The notes beneath the pieces are model-generated. The model was not told the DNA's origin. It saw only the letters and a list, made by a program, of their open reading frames with translations, and made no database searches. From positions 62,001 through 126,000 of the forward strand of contig DATLXK010000058.1 of NCBI GenBank assembly GCA_035575925.1: a DNA stretch of 64,000 nucleotides, in the 5' to 3' direction. Source of the DNA: DASWTL01 sp035575925. GTDB taxonomy: Bacteria; Bacteroidota; Bacteroidia; Sphingobacteriales; Sphingobacteriaceae. Shown here piece after piece: positions 18,848 to 27,373 of this stretch (its first letter is position 1; every line of letters begins with the position of its first letter). The position numbers were made by a program, and so were the translations under genes.

Positions 18848-19909
18848 TTATGCAATTTTGTGCAGGGCAGTTACTACTGGCAGCATGTCCTCCTCGCTTT
18901 TAATAAATTTGACAAGCTCTTTTGCCAATATTTGTGTTTCAATTAAGAATCCGTCGTGGCCATACAAAGAATTGATCTCTGTATATTTTGCACATGGTAT
19001 ATATTCAGCCAAAAACCGCTGTTCATGAACCGGAAATAAAATATCACTGTTTATACCAACTACCAGGGTTTTGGCGGTTATTTTACTCAGTGCTTGCTGT
19101 ACTGAAGAACGTTTACGCCCAACATTGTGGCTATCCATTGCTTTGGTAAGAAACCAATAGCTGTATGCATTAAACCGGCTAACTAGTTTTTTACCCTGAT
19201 AATTTTGATAAGAAGAAGCTTTGAAGTCATCTGTTTTATCAGTATTAGCCTCTAACTGCGTAGAAGAATATGTTTCACAGGTTCTATATGATAATAGAGC
19301 GATACTGCGGGCAGTTTCTAAACCTTTCATTCCACCATCCAAAGTATTAGCATAGAAAGTACGATCAGTAGTAATTGCCATTCTTTGACTTTCATTAAAA
19401 GCTATACCCCATGGCGAATGTTGTGCATTAGTAGCAATAAGTATCAGTTTTTTAATTCGTTCCGGGTTGGTGATTGCCCACTCCATAGCTTGCTGACCTC
19501 CTAAAGAACCACCAATTAATATAGATACATATTGTATTTTTAAATGATCTGCAAGAATTTTATGTGCCTGAGCCAGATCACGTACTGTAAACTGCGGAAA
19601 TGAAAGATAATAGGGAAGGCCTGTGGCAGGATTTTCGCTTAATGGATTTGTTGAGCCATAAGGAGAGCCTATAATATTAGCACAGATTATAAAATGCTCT
19701 TTCGGATTAAAAAAACTATTGGCACCAAAAAGTCCTTTCCACCATTCAAATACATCGGAATTTGCTGTTAACGCATGACAGACCCAAATAACATTATCTT
19801 TTTTTGAATTTAAAGTGCCGTAAGTTGTATATGCAATATCTAATTCGCGCACCTTTTTGCCGCTTTCCAGAGTAAATGTTTTTGTATGCTTATAAATTGA
19901 AGTAGCCAT
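18848..19909 (-). CDS. metX: homoserine O-acetyltransferase
   Basis: 353 residues of the alpha/beta-hydrolase MetX family. The nucleophile is Ser135 in GGSLGGQQAMEW; CHALTANSDVFEWW forms the oxyanion region; the catalytic histidine lies in YGHDGFL near the C-terminus. It acetylates homoserine with acetyl-CoA, the first step to methionine. A SAM riboswitch lies about 220 bases upstream on the same strand, so expression should fall when SAM is plentiful. The cystathionine synthase-type gene lies beyond the riboswitch. Confidence 0.93.
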   Translation of the reverse strand: MATSIYKHTKTFTLESGKKVRELDIAYTTYGTLNSKKDNVIWVCHALTANSDVFEWWKGLFGANSFFNPKEHFIICANIIGSPYGSTNPLSENPATGLPYYLSFPQFTVRDLAQAHKILADHLKIQYVSILIGGSLGGQQAMEWAITNPERIKKLILIATNAQHSPWGIAFNESQRMAITTDRTFYANTLDGGMKGLETARSIALLSYRTCETYSSTQLEANTDKTDDFKASSYQNYQGKKLVSRFNAYSYWFLTKAMDSHNVGRKRSSVQQALSKITAKTLVVGINSDILFPVHEQRFLAEYIPCAKYTEINSLYGHDGFLIETQILAKELVKFIKSEEDMLPVVTALHKIA

Positions 19910-20130
19910 ATCAGAGCGGGGAGAATTAAATAGTTAATTATAGTTAATGACAGAATTAGATGCTAAGAGGGAAAAATGGTAAATCGAAACTACGTTTCGG
20001 AAGTCCCTGCATTAGCAGTTATTGCACATGCAGCAAAATGCAAACGGGCTGTCAGAAAATAAAAAATGGTGGGTTGTTTCCCTTTTGGGAATGAACGAGA
20101 AAAAAGTAGTTTCTTTTTGCATGGTTTTTA

Positions 20131-20242
20131 AATTTATAGTTTCCGGCTACTTGCCGGACAGGAATTGGCACCTTTCCCGAAACCGATCGGGGGGGTTGTC
20201 AGTGGGTCTTAGAGCCTGTCTCTCACCACTTCTTTATAAATC
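20131..20242 (-). promoter_or_regulatory. SAM riboswitch (S-box, SAM-I type)
   Basis: Read on the minus strand. P1 pairs ATTTATA with TATAAAT. The conserved core follows: GAGAGACAGGCTC, the GACAACC turn, a P3 stem (CCCGA/TCGGG) and the hallmark AAGGTGCCAATTCC. A CCGGC/GCCGG hairpin then precedes the closing arm. It sits upstream of metX with a Bacteroidetes promoter before it. SAM binding should reduce metX expression. No clear terminator follows, only a weak hairpin (CGAAAC/GTTTCG) nearer the gene, so translational control is possible. Confidence 0.88.
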
Positions 20243-20291
20243 AAAACCTTATTAGGTCATGATAGATTGGCATCGCTGCCAAATAATATTT

Positions 20292-20323
20292 CAAATGTAT
20301 TAATTTTTCAATAATCATGCAAA
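20292..20323 (-). promoter_or_regulatory. promoter of the SAM-riboswitch/metX transcript
   Basis: On the minus strand TTTG (20323-20320) is followed by 20 bases and then TACATTTG (20299-20292). This fits the Bacteroidetes primary sigma pattern TTTG-N19-21-TAnnTTTG. Transcription would start about 40-50 bases before the riboswitch P1 arm. Confidence 0.6.
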
Positions 20324-20364
20324 ATAAAATTTCGAATGATGTTAATTTATTGAATTACACTATT

Positions 20365-21486
20365 TTATTTTTTCGAAGAGTCCAGGGCCTGGTTAATATC
20401 ATTTATTAAGTCTTCAATATTTTCAAGTCCGACAGAAATACGCACCAGGTTTTGCGGCGTTTTTGTATCCGGTCCCTCTACCGAAGCACGCTGTTCTATG
20501 AGGCTTTCAACACCTCCCAAACTTGTTGCATTAGTAAATATCTTTACATTTCTTACAACAGAAAACGCTTCTTCTGCTCCCCCTTTTACTAAAAAGGATA
20601 ACATGCCGCTAAAACCCGACATTTGTTTCTTTGCAATTTCATACTGAGGATGTTCGTGTAATCCCGGGTAATAAACTGCTTCAACCAGCGGATGATTTTT
20701 AATAAAAAGCGCTAGTTTTTCAGCATTTTCAGCATGGCCGCGCATACGATAGGGTAAAGTTTTTATTCCCCGCACGGTTAAGTAGCAATCAAAGGGTGAA
20801 GGTACGGCGCCTGAATATTCCTGTATCTTTCTTATTTTTTCCCATAAACTATTTTTTTTACTGCAAATCAGTGCGCCTCCTAATACGTCGCTATGGCCGC
20901 TTAAATATTTTGTGGTGGAGTGCATCACAATATCAGCACCCCACTGCAAAGGCTGTTGAAAAACAGGAGTTGCAAAAGTGCTGTCGCAGGCCAGGTGGAG
21001 TTTATTTTTTTTTGCAATCCTTGAAATATTTTCAATATCGCTGATATTAAGAAGCGGATTAGAAGGGGTTTCAATCCAAATTAATTTGGTATCCGCGGTA
21101 ATTTCACGTTCAATATGACTTGAATTCGTCATATCCACAAAGCTAATTGATAATGATTGTCCGAAAACCTCTTTAATCCCATTGCGAAGACCATGATACA
21201 TATCATCAGGAACAATGACATGACTGCCGGGATCCATCGCTTGAAATACAGCCATACCTGCAGCATTTCCGGAGGAAAAAGCGCAGGCATCCTGGCCTCC
21301 TTCAAGTTTGGAAAGCACATTTTCTAATGACAAACGGTTAGGATTGCCTATCCTGGAATAAACAAATTCATTCGTCTTATTTTGCTGCCGCTCAAAAGTT
21401 GTTGAAAGAGTTATAGGTTGAATAGCCGCCTTTGTAGAAGCATCCGGAATATTACCGGCATGAATAGCGATGGTCTCAAGTTTCAT
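20365..21486 (-). CDS. metB: trans-sulfuration PLP enzyme (cystathionine gamma-synthase type)
   Basis: 373 residues, Cys/Met metabolism PLP family. The PLP lysine is Lys193 in HSTTKYLSGHSD; YSRIGNPN and SSGNAAGMAVFQ are the usual cofactor and substrate loops, and the C-terminal part has SLGGVESL and RISVGLEN. It could be cystathionine gamma-synthase or cystathionine gamma-lyase; the motif set does not decide. Because metX and its SAM riboswitch are next, a methionine synthesis role using O-acetylhomoserine is favoured. It lies 39 bases behind the serine hydrolase gene. Confidence 0.87.
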   Translation of the reverse strand: MKLETIAIHAGNIPDASTKAAIQPITLSTTFERQQNKTNEFVYSRIGNPNRLSLENVLSKLEGGQDACAFSSGNAAGMAVFQAMDPGSHVIVPDDMYHGLRNGIKEVFGQSLSISFVDMTNSSHIEREITADTKLIWIETPSNPLLNISDIENISRIAKKNKLHLACDSTFATPVFQQPLQWGADIVMHSTTKYLSGHSDVLGGALICSKKNSLWEKIRKIQEYSGAVPSPFDCYLTVRGIKTLPYRMRGHAENAEKLALFIKNHPLVEAVYYPGLHEHPQYEIAKKQMSGFSGMLSFLVKGGAEEAFSVVRNVKIFTNATSLGGVESLIEQRASVEGPDTKTPQNLVRISVGLENIEDLINDINQALDSSKK

Positions 21487-21525
21487 TTAAACTAAATTTT
21501 GGGGTAGATCAGGTCAACTGGATAA

Positions 21526-22791
21526 TTAATAAGAAAATTTAAACTTTTGCAAATCAGGTAAGTTTTTCTTTTTTCGTTTCAGCTCATGCTGATAAATTAC
21601 CCGGCCCAGGTTTTTTAGAAACGGATAGCAAACAGTCTCGTATTCGTATTTACCGTCATTGTAAATGCCGTCCTCATTGGACTGGACAACTGCAGTAAGT
21701 AAGAACTCGACACCGTTTTTAAAATCTACTATGTATGAATTATCTATCACATAACCATATGAATCACCGTATTTATTAAAAATCCTGATGTCGGGGTCCG
21801 GAGTTGATGCTTTCTCCCGTCCATAGTAATTGAACTTGCTGTACAAAGCCCAAAAGTTATCAGGGTTGTATTTTGGATAATCACTTTCCGTAGGATACAT
21901 AGACATGTACTTATACATCAGTGAATAATCATCGGCAGTTAAGTTAAATTGCTGCGCTTTGGGATATGCTTCCGGAAAAATTAATTTTTTCATTATCTCC
22001 TGCTGGTCAGCTATGGTAAACACATTTTTATCGGCAAAGCTATAGGGTTCATTGATAATTTTATCCTTTGCATCCATGTATCCTTTACCCCGTATAAGGT
22101 TGGTTAACTCAAGCGGATATTCATTAGGATCATACAAAGCAGGCTTTGTATAAACAAGCTCATTGCCATTATAAAATTTTACAGGATTAGTATGTTTAGC
22201 ACCTTCGCCGCCATCGCCAATTGCAAGCCTGTTTAAAAAGCGGCTTTCAGTCAAACCGTTCTGTTTTAGTTTCTGATGGGTTTCCTCTCTACCTATAAAT
22301 TCGTATAATCGGTTGTAGGCGTCATTGTCACTAACCAATAAGATCTTTTTGATGTAATGCTCAATACTTGGCAATCCGGAAGCCGAGGTGCGGTCTTTTA
22401 AAACCTTGCTCTGACCCTTAAAAGCGCTGTCGGTAACCATTGTGCTTTGCCGGCTTAAGCCAGGGATGTTCAGGGTGTTAATTTTTTCCAGGGCAAAAAT
22501 TGCAGTGGGCAGCTTAACCGTGCTGGCAGGATAGAAATACCACGAAGGGTCCACCCGATAACTGTACGATCGAAAACGGGGAACATTATCTTTGTCCCGA
22601 TCAATTTGCGTGTAAAGTATTTGAATCTCATTTTTTGAAGGATGATTTAATACATTTCCAAAAAGCTTTGGATTGGCCTTCATTAATTTACCCAAAAAAT
22701 GCTTATTCATTTTTTTTGACGAATTCCCTTTTTGGGCATATCCCTGTATGCCAAAGGTCAGAATTAAGCTACATAACATCCAAACTCTCAT
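21526..22791 (-). CDS. class A beta-lactamase-fold serine hydrolase
   Basis: 421 residues with a signal peptide ending at GYAQ (residue 20). The SxxK motif is STVK (90-93) and an SDN motif occurs in VSDNDAYNRL (around 163); a KYG segment near residue 347 could stand for the KTG triad. This is the layout of the Beta-lactamase2 group of periplasmic serine hydrolases, longer than true class A beta-lactamases (about 290). Antibiotic hydrolysis is unproven; a peptidoglycan or ester-cleaving role is equally possible. Divergent from the btuB promoter. Confidence 0.8.
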   Translation of the reverse strand: MRVWMLCSLILTFGIQGYAQKGNSSKKMNKHFLGKLMKANPKLFGNVLNHPSKNEIQILYTQIDRDKDNVPRFRSYSYRVDPSWYFYPASTVKLPTAIFALEKINTLNIPGLSRQSTMVTDSAFKGQSKVLKDRTSASGLPSIEHYIKKILLVSDNDAYNRLYEFIGREETHQKLKQNGLTESRFLNRLAIGDGGEGAKHTNPVKFYNGNELVYTKPALYDPNEYPLELTNLIRGKGYMDAKDKIINEPYSFADKNVFTIADQQEIMKKLIFPEAYPKAQQFNLTADDYSLMYKYMSMYPTESDYPKYNPDNFWALYSKFNYYGREKASTPDPDIRIFNKYGDSYGYVIDNSYIVDFKNGVEFLLTAVVQSNEDGIYNDGKYEYETVCYPFLKNLGRVIYQHELKRKKKNLPDLQKFKFSY

Positions 22792-22824
22792 GTGCTAAAG
22801 GTAATATTTATTTGACTTATCATA

Positions 22825-22855
22825 TTTGTAAATATCCGCTGTTGTTCTACCTTTG
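22825..22855 (+). promoter_or_regulatory. promoter of the cobalamin-riboswitch/btuB transcript
   Basis: TTTG (22825-22828), exactly 19 bases, then TACCTTTG (22848-22855). This is a near-ideal Bacteroidetes promoter (TTTG-N19-TAnnTTTG), and the riboswitch begins 18 bases further on. Confidence 0.7.
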
Positions 22856-22872
22856 CATCGTTTGGTTTCTAC

Positions 22873-23025
22873 GCCTCAGGTGAAGAATTAAAAGGGAACA
22901 CGGTGTAATTCTGTGACTGTCCCGCAGCTGTAAGCTCCATAACCAATGTTCATTCTTAGTCACTATCAGCTCAGGCTAATGGGAAGACAGAACAAATGGG
23001 GAGTAAGTCAGAAGACCTGCCAGGC
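22873..23025 (+). promoter_or_regulatory. cobalamin (B12) riboswitch
   Basis: P1 pairs GCCT/AGGC and AGGT/ACCT at the two ends. The conserved core has AAAAGGGAACACGGTG, then GACTGTCCCGCAGCTGTAA. The B12 box near the end is AGTAAGTCAGAAGACCTGCC. It directly precedes the TonB-dependent receptor gene. A small hairpin (AGCTT/AAGCT, about 23039-23058) lies between it and the first possible start codon and could be the expression platform. Adenosylcobalamin binding should repress btuB and perhaps the genes behind it. Confidence 0.95.
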
Positions 23026-23133
23026 ATTTATTATTCATAGCTTTCGGGGATTGAAGCTGGAATGAAAATACTTTCATTGTATTTCCATTGCATTTTAATC
23101 ATTTCTGTTTGCTGTGGGCTAACTCACATCAAA

Positions 23134-25056
23134 ATGAAAAGAACTTTAATTACTGTTGCTGCAAGCCTGGGGTTTGCACAACTGGTACTGCTGGTCGGCG
23201 GTGCCCTAGCGCAGGATGAATCCGGGCGTTCACTTAATGAAGTTGTAATTACTGCAAGCCGTACCCCGCGTAAGCAGTCTGAAATTGGTAAAGTGGTGCG
23301 GATTATTAATGCAGAACAACTGGCTAAAAGCCAGGGCAGGAGCCTTCCTGAACTGTTAAATAATGTAGCAGGACTAACCATAGGTGGAAGCGGCAATAAT
23401 CCCGGCGATATTAAATCTGTTTATTTAAGAGGTGCTTCTGCAGGTAACACACTTATTTTAATTGATGGAATACCTGTGAATGATGCGTCTGGCATTTCTG
23501 GTGAATTTGATATTAGTGCTATCGCTATTGATCAGATTGAGCGTATAGAAATATTAAAAGGTGGTAATTCTACTTTGTATGGATCTGATGCTGTAGCCGG
23601 AGTAATAAACATTATTACAAAAAAAGGTTCAGGTAAGCCTGCAGCAGATGTTCTATTTACAGGCGGAACATACAATACATTTAAAGAAGCGGTTGGTTTA
23701 AGTACCCAGATTAAAAGAACATCCTTGGCAATTAATGCATCTAACCTGGATACTAAAGGATTTTCTACAGCGGCCAGACGCTCAACAAGTAGTGCCGCGC
23801 CTTTTGATCGTGATGGTTTTAGCCAGAAATCGGGAAGTTTAAACATTAAACAATTCGTAACTGCCAGGTGGTCACTAAAAGGTAATTTACAATACAACGA
23901 AAACGAAGCCGATCTGGATAATGGCGCATTTAATGATGCTCCGAATTATACTTATGATAAAACTGCTCTCCTGATGGGATTAGGAAGCAGGTATGTTTTT
24001 GGAAAGGGCGATCTGAATATTAATTTAAGCCAGAATAATGTCAGAAATGTATTTGACAATAAAGGATCAGTTACAGACAATAAAGGGCGTATTACGTTTG
24101 CTGAAGCGTTTATAAATTATCCGCTTGCAGATATAATTGACCTGATAGGCGGAGGCAGTTTAAAGTATATGAAAACTGATCGGAAAAGCCCTTTCGGTGT
24201 ATTTTCGGCAGATTCGGCAAATAATAATATAGGCAGTGCATTTGCTTCTATGTTTCTTAAATCAAATGGTGGTTTCCGTGCCGAAGTAGGCGGGCGTTAC
24301 AATAACCACAGTGAATATGGCGACAATCTAACCTATACTATCAATCCTTCTTACGTAATAAATGACCGGTACAAATTCTTTATAAATGTTTCCTCAGCAT
24401 ATAAAGTACCTTCTCTATTCCAGCTATATTCACAATTTGGCAATCTTTCTTTAAAGCCTGAGACTTCCAGAACTTATGAAGCGGGTTTTGATCTGGATAT
24501 TGTTCCGGATAAATTAAACTTCAATTTTTCATATTTTGACAGGAGCATAAAAAATGTTATTGATTTTGGACAAAAATCACCTGGTAAATTTGGTTATATC
24601 AATCAAAATAAACAGGAAGACAAAGGATTTGAAACTGAACTTTCATTCAGGCCGATAGACATATTAAATTTAACTGCATTTTATTCGCATGTTAACGGAG
24701 AAGTTACCACACCATCAGGTACAAATTTTAACCTCTTTCGCAGGCCAAAAAACGCAGTGGGTGTAAATGCCGGATTACAGGTAGGAAGTAAGGTTAATTT
24801 TAACCTGATCTACAAATGGTCTGATGATCGTAAGGATCGTTATTACGATAGTTTCATACCTCCGTTTGGCAAAACTGTAAATGCAGATCTTGCGTCGTTT
24901 CATTTGCTTGATGCATATACTCAGTACAAACCATTCTCCCGTCTCAGTTTATTTGCAGACATCAAAAATATTCTGGATGAAGAATATACTGAATTTACAG
25001 GCTATAATACCCGGGGAATCAATTTTAATGCAGGATTGAAATTCGATTTACTATAA
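23134..25056 (+). CDS. btuB: TonB-dependent vitamin B12 receptor (BtuB)
   Basis: About 640 residues: a signal peptide (MKRTLITVAASLGFAQLVLL), a TonB-box-like LNEVVITASRTPR, a plug domain with the typical LILIDGIPVND and LKGGNSTLYGSDAVAGVINI, then a barrel ending in a C-terminal aromatic-type strand. The cobalamin riboswitch upstream assigns it to B12 uptake across the outer membrane. The start at 23134 gives the cleanest signal peptide; the ATG at 23062, nearer the riboswitch, adds 24 residues and cannot be excluded. No BtuFCD genes lie in the window. Confidence 0.93.
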   Translation: MKRTLITVAASLGFAQLVLLVGGALAQDESGRSLNEVVITASRTPRKQSEIGKVVRIINAEQLAKSQGRSLPELLNNVAGLTIGGSGNNPGDIKSVYLRGASAGNTLILIDGIPVNDASGISGEFDISAIAIDQIERIEILKGGNSTLYGSDAVAGVINIITKKGSGKPAADVLFTGGTYNTFKEAVGLSTQIKRTSLAINASNLDTKGFSTAARRSTSSAAPFDRDGFSQKSGSLNIKQFVTARWSLKGNLQYNENEADLDNGAFNDAPNYTYDKTALLMGLGSRYVFGKGDLNINLSQNNVRNVFDNKGSVTDNKGRITFAEAFINYPLADIIDLIGGGSLKYMKTDRKSPFGVFSADSANNNIGSAFASMFLKSNGGFRAEVGGRYNNHSEYGDNLTYTINPSYVINDRYKFFINVSSAYKVPSLFQLYSQFGNLSLKPETSRTYEAGFDLDIVPDKLNFNFSYFDRSIKNVIDFGQKSPGKFGYINQNKQEDKGFETELSFRPIDILNLTAFYSHVNGEVTTPSGTNFNLFRRPKNAVGVNAGLQVGSKVNFNLIYKWSDDRKDRYYDSFIPPFGKTVNADLASFHLLDAYTQYKPFSRLSLFADIKNILDEEYTEFTGYNTRGINFNAGLKFDLL

Positions 25057-25191
25057 TACTTATCGGGTTAATTTCATATAGTACTTAAGAGTGGCCGTTG
25101 GAGATACCGGCAAAACAGTCTTCCGCATTTAGGTGCCACAAAGCACTTTGATGCGAAATAATTTTATTTTAAACAGCTTCTTAGAGCGAGT

Positions 25192-25228
25192 AAAAGCGGT
25201 GGGGTTATGCCTGCCGCTTTTAATTTTA
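25192..25228 (+). terminator. hairpin terminator behind btuB
   Basis: AAAAGCGG (25192-25199) pairs with CCGCTTTT (25214-25221), followed by AATTTTAT. It lies about 135 bases after the btuB stop and 8 bases before the CWC gene. It may end or thin the btuB transcript, so the downstream genes could receive only part of the riboswitch-controlled message. Confidence 0.5.
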
Positions 25229-25235
25229 TAGTAGA

Positions 25236-25463
25236 ATGAGCCCATCATATGATCAAACTAAGCATGAAATCATTCCCTGCGAACGCTGTGGAAAGAGAAT
25301 AGAATGCAAGGCAAATTCTTTTACTAAATGTCAATGCGGGGTAGTAAAATTAAATCTGAATGAAACTCAATACATTAGTGAAAACTATGAAGGATGCATG
25401 TGTGCATCCTGTCTTTTAGAGCTAAAGGAAGAATATCAGGCTTTATTAAACCATGAGGATTAG
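25236..25463 (+). CDS. cysteine-rich CWC family protein
   Basis: 75 residues with eight cysteines (15, 18, 24, 32, 34, 54, 56, 59) in CxxC, CxC and CMCASC groups, matching the small cysteine-rich CWC family. Probably binds one or two metal ions, zinc or iron; no function is known. Its place between btuB and the DUF71 gene suggests a link to cobalamin use. A terminator-like hairpin separates it from btuB, and 23 bases separate it from the DUF71 gene. Confidence 0.8.
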   Translation: MSPSYDQTKHEIIPCERCGKRIECKANSFTKCQCGVVKLNLNETQYISENYEGCMCASCLLELKEEYQALLNHED

Positions 25464-25486
25464 TTTTTTACCATTATTTTTAACAC

Positions 25487-26188
25487 ATGGAAAAAGCAGC
25501 GCTGTTCTGGAGCGGAGGTAAAGATTGTGCCTTTGCATTGCACACGGTTATAAAAGAAAAAAAATATCAGGTAGAGACGCTTGTCACTACATTAAATCGC
25601 CAGTTCAGGCGAATATCCATGCATGGGGTTCGAGAAGAAATGCTGGATAAGCAGGCAGAAGCTTTGCAAATTCCAATTCTTAAGATGTGGGTTGGCGATA
25701 TTCCGACAAATGAGAATTACGAGATAGAATTAATTAAAACGTATAAGCAGTTAAAAAGCCAGGGCATTGACGTAATTATCTTCGGGGATATTTTTCTTCA
25801 GGATTTGCGACTTTATCGGGAAAAACTACTATCCGAAGCAGGGCTAAAAGGGTATTTCCCGTTATGGAAACGGGATACCGGGGAACTTATTAAAGATATT
25901 CTGGCACATGGATTTCGTACAGTTACCTGCTGCATTAATACGGCATATCTTGACAAATCATGGGAAGGGCGTGAATTAAATAAAACGTTTATCGATGGAT
26001 TGCCACCAGGTGTAGACCCGTGCGGAGAGAATGGCGAATTTCATACATTTTGCTTTGACGGTCCCATATTTAATCAACCCATAAAATTTAAAAAAGGTAA
26101 AGAGAAATATTCACCTTTGGTGATTAAAGATGTGATAACCGAACGTGAGACCGGTTTTTGGTTTGTTGATATACTTGAAGATGAATGA
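25487..26188 (+). CDS. DUF71/COG2102 PP-loop ATP pyrophosphatase (B12-linked branch)
   Basis: 233 residues. The N-terminal ATP-pyrophosphatase loop is SGGKDCAFAL (9-18); MHGVREEMLDKQ and VIIFGDIFLQDLR follow, and the C-terminal half has EGRELNKTFIDGLP. The family includes eukaryotic diphthamide synthase Dph6, but bacteria have no diphthamide. A published comparative study of DUF71 proposed a separate B12-salvage branch that clusters with B12 transport genes. Position behind btuB and its cobalamin riboswitch fits that branch. Its reaction is unknown. The sirtuin start lies inside its last codons. Confidence 0.85.
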   Translation: MEKAALFWSGGKDCAFALHTVIKEKKYQVETLVTTLNRQFRRISMHGVREEMLDKQAEALQIPILKMWVGDIPTNENYEIELIKTYKQLKSQGIDVIIFGDIFLQDLRLYREKLLSEAGLKGYFPLWKRDTGELIKDILAHGFRTVTCCINTAYLDKSWEGRELNKTFIDGLPPGVDPCGENGEFHTFCFDGPIFNQPIKFKKGKEKYSPLVIKDVITERETGFWFVDILEDE

Positions 26189-26915
26189 TAAGGTAAAACT
26201 GGTAGTTCTTACCGGAGCAGGTATTTCTGCTGAAAGCGGGTTGAAAACCTTTAGGGATGCTGACGGGCTTTGGGAAGGATATAATGTGTACGATGTTGCT
26301 ACACCTGAGGCCTGGGAGCGTGACCCCGTAATGGTACAGGAATTTTATAACATGCGACGAAAAAATGTTCTCGAAGCTGTTCCTAATCCGGCGCACTTTG
26401 CTTTGGTGAAGCTGGAGGAAAAGTATGATGTAACCATCATCACACAAAATATTGATGATCTGCATGAACGGGCCGGTTCATCGGATATTATTCATTTACA
26501 CGGAGTAATTACCAAGTCCCAATCGAATAAAAATCCTGAGCTTATTTATGATATTGATGGGTGGGAGATTAATATGGGAGATAAATGTGAACTGGGATCT
26601 CAATTAAGGCCAAATGTAGTATGGTTTGGAGAACCGGTGCCTATGATTGAAACAGCAGCTGCTGTTTGTTCTGCAGCAGCTATTTTTTTGGTTGTCGGAA
26701 CTTCATTACAGGTTTATCCGGCCGCGGGGCTTACAGATTTCGTTCCCTTTAATGCAGAAAAGTATTTAATTGATCCTAATGCCGAGGTTTCACCGCATAA
26801 CAGCTTTCAGGTTATAAATAAAAAGGCGGGAACAGGGTTGCCGGAGCTTGTAAATAAACTGCTTTTTATCAGTTATGTGCTAACGCAGGATAACGTTTTT
26901 GTTTTATTGAGATGA
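26181..26915 (+). CDS. SIR2-family NAD-dependent protein deacylase
   Basis: Sirtuin fold: VVLTGAGISAESGLKTFRD at the N-terminus, TQNIDDLHERAG with downstream HLHG catalytic histidine, VVWFGEPVP and GTSLQVYPAAGL. The YNMRR motif (Y-x-x-R) is the class III signature for removing succinyl or malonyl groups. The four zinc cysteines of classical sirtuins are absent. The ATG at 26181 overlaps the end of the DUF71 gene by 8 bases and gives 244 residues. The C-terminal tail after ELVNKLL is encoded by a 33-base repeat also found 10 kb away, so the original end was probably shorter or different. Confidence 0.88.
   Translation: MNDKVKLVVLTGAGISAESGLKTFRDADGLWEGYNVYDVATPEAWERDPVMVQEFYNMRRKNVLEAVPNPAHFALVKLEEKYDVTIITQNIDDLHERAGSSDIIHLHGVITKSQSNKNPELIYDIDGWEINMGDKCELGSQLRPNVVWFGEPVPMIETAAAVCSAAAIFLVVGTSLQVYPAAGLTDFVPFNAEKYLIDPNAEVSPHNSFQVINKKAGTGLPELVNKLLFISYVLTQDNVFVLLR
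26868..26900 (+). repeat. 33-base direct repeat, left copy
   Basis: Begins ATCAGTTATGTGCTAACGCA and continues to the T-run at 26900. It matches 36951-36983 at 32 of 33 positions (T/C at the ninth). It lies in the end of the sirtuin gene. Read on the minus strand it would encode the last residues and stop codon of the DUF6580 protein, with one Arg to His change. The two copies have the same orientation and bracket the nitric-oxide gene block. Confidence 0.85.
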
Positions 26916-26974
26916 CATTAATAAAAGCAAGAGGGGCGGTTTTTGTTCACAGCGAATTTAATGGCTATTGCGAT

Positions 26975-27301
26975 TTATAAGATCGATAATTCTAAACCAT
27001 CAATACCCTCGTCTATCAAAATCTGGCAAGATAAACGGACATTTTTATCGGTGATACCAGCTTTAGCGATAGTGGTTTCTTCATTCCTGTCGTAAGATGT
27101 AAGCTTACTTTTATTCCCGTCGATACTGATTAAGCAGGTAGCGCATTTGCCCATCCCTAAACAATCTCCAAAACCTTCGGGGCCTATCCTGTCAAACAGG
27201 AGCATCATTAAATTTCGGTACTCATTTATATACGTTTCAAGCGAATATAATTCGCCACCGTAAAGTACGCTAATAGTGATATTCCTTCCGCGGTTAGCCA
27301 T
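26975..27301 (-). CDS. [2Fe-2S] ferredoxin-like protein
   Basis: 108 residues with the plant-type cysteine pattern Cys47, Cys53, Cys56 (DCLGMGKCATC) and Cys92 (RLSCQ). Near-complete for a stand-alone 2Fe-2S ferredoxin. An electron donor role is expected; in this setting it could serve globin or hemerythrin reduction or FeS repair. Last gene of the nitric-oxide block, 72 bases behind the RIC gene, with a small hairpin (AGCCGT/ACGGCT) between them. Confidence 0.85.
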   Translation of the reverse strand: MANRGRNITISVLYGGELYSLETYINEYRNLMMLLFDRIGPEGFGDCLGMGKCATCLISIDGNKSKLTSYDRNEETTIAKAGITDKNVRLSCQILIDEGIDGLELSIL

Positions 27302-27373
27302 TTAACCCTTTCTTTTAAAGCTACTTGTCTAACTAATTTAAGCCGTGATGATTACGGCTAACTATTTACCTGT

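Noticed and set aside
20022..20255. A 77-residue open frame on the plus strand
   Set aside because: It runs antisense through the SAM riboswitch, has no recognisable domain and carries no start signals. The RNA element explains the conserved sequence.
23062..23133. An upstream start for btuB that adds 24 residues
   Set aside because: The longer N-terminus puts extra hydrophobic residues before a complete signal peptide. It is kept only as an alternative because it lies nearer the riboswitch.
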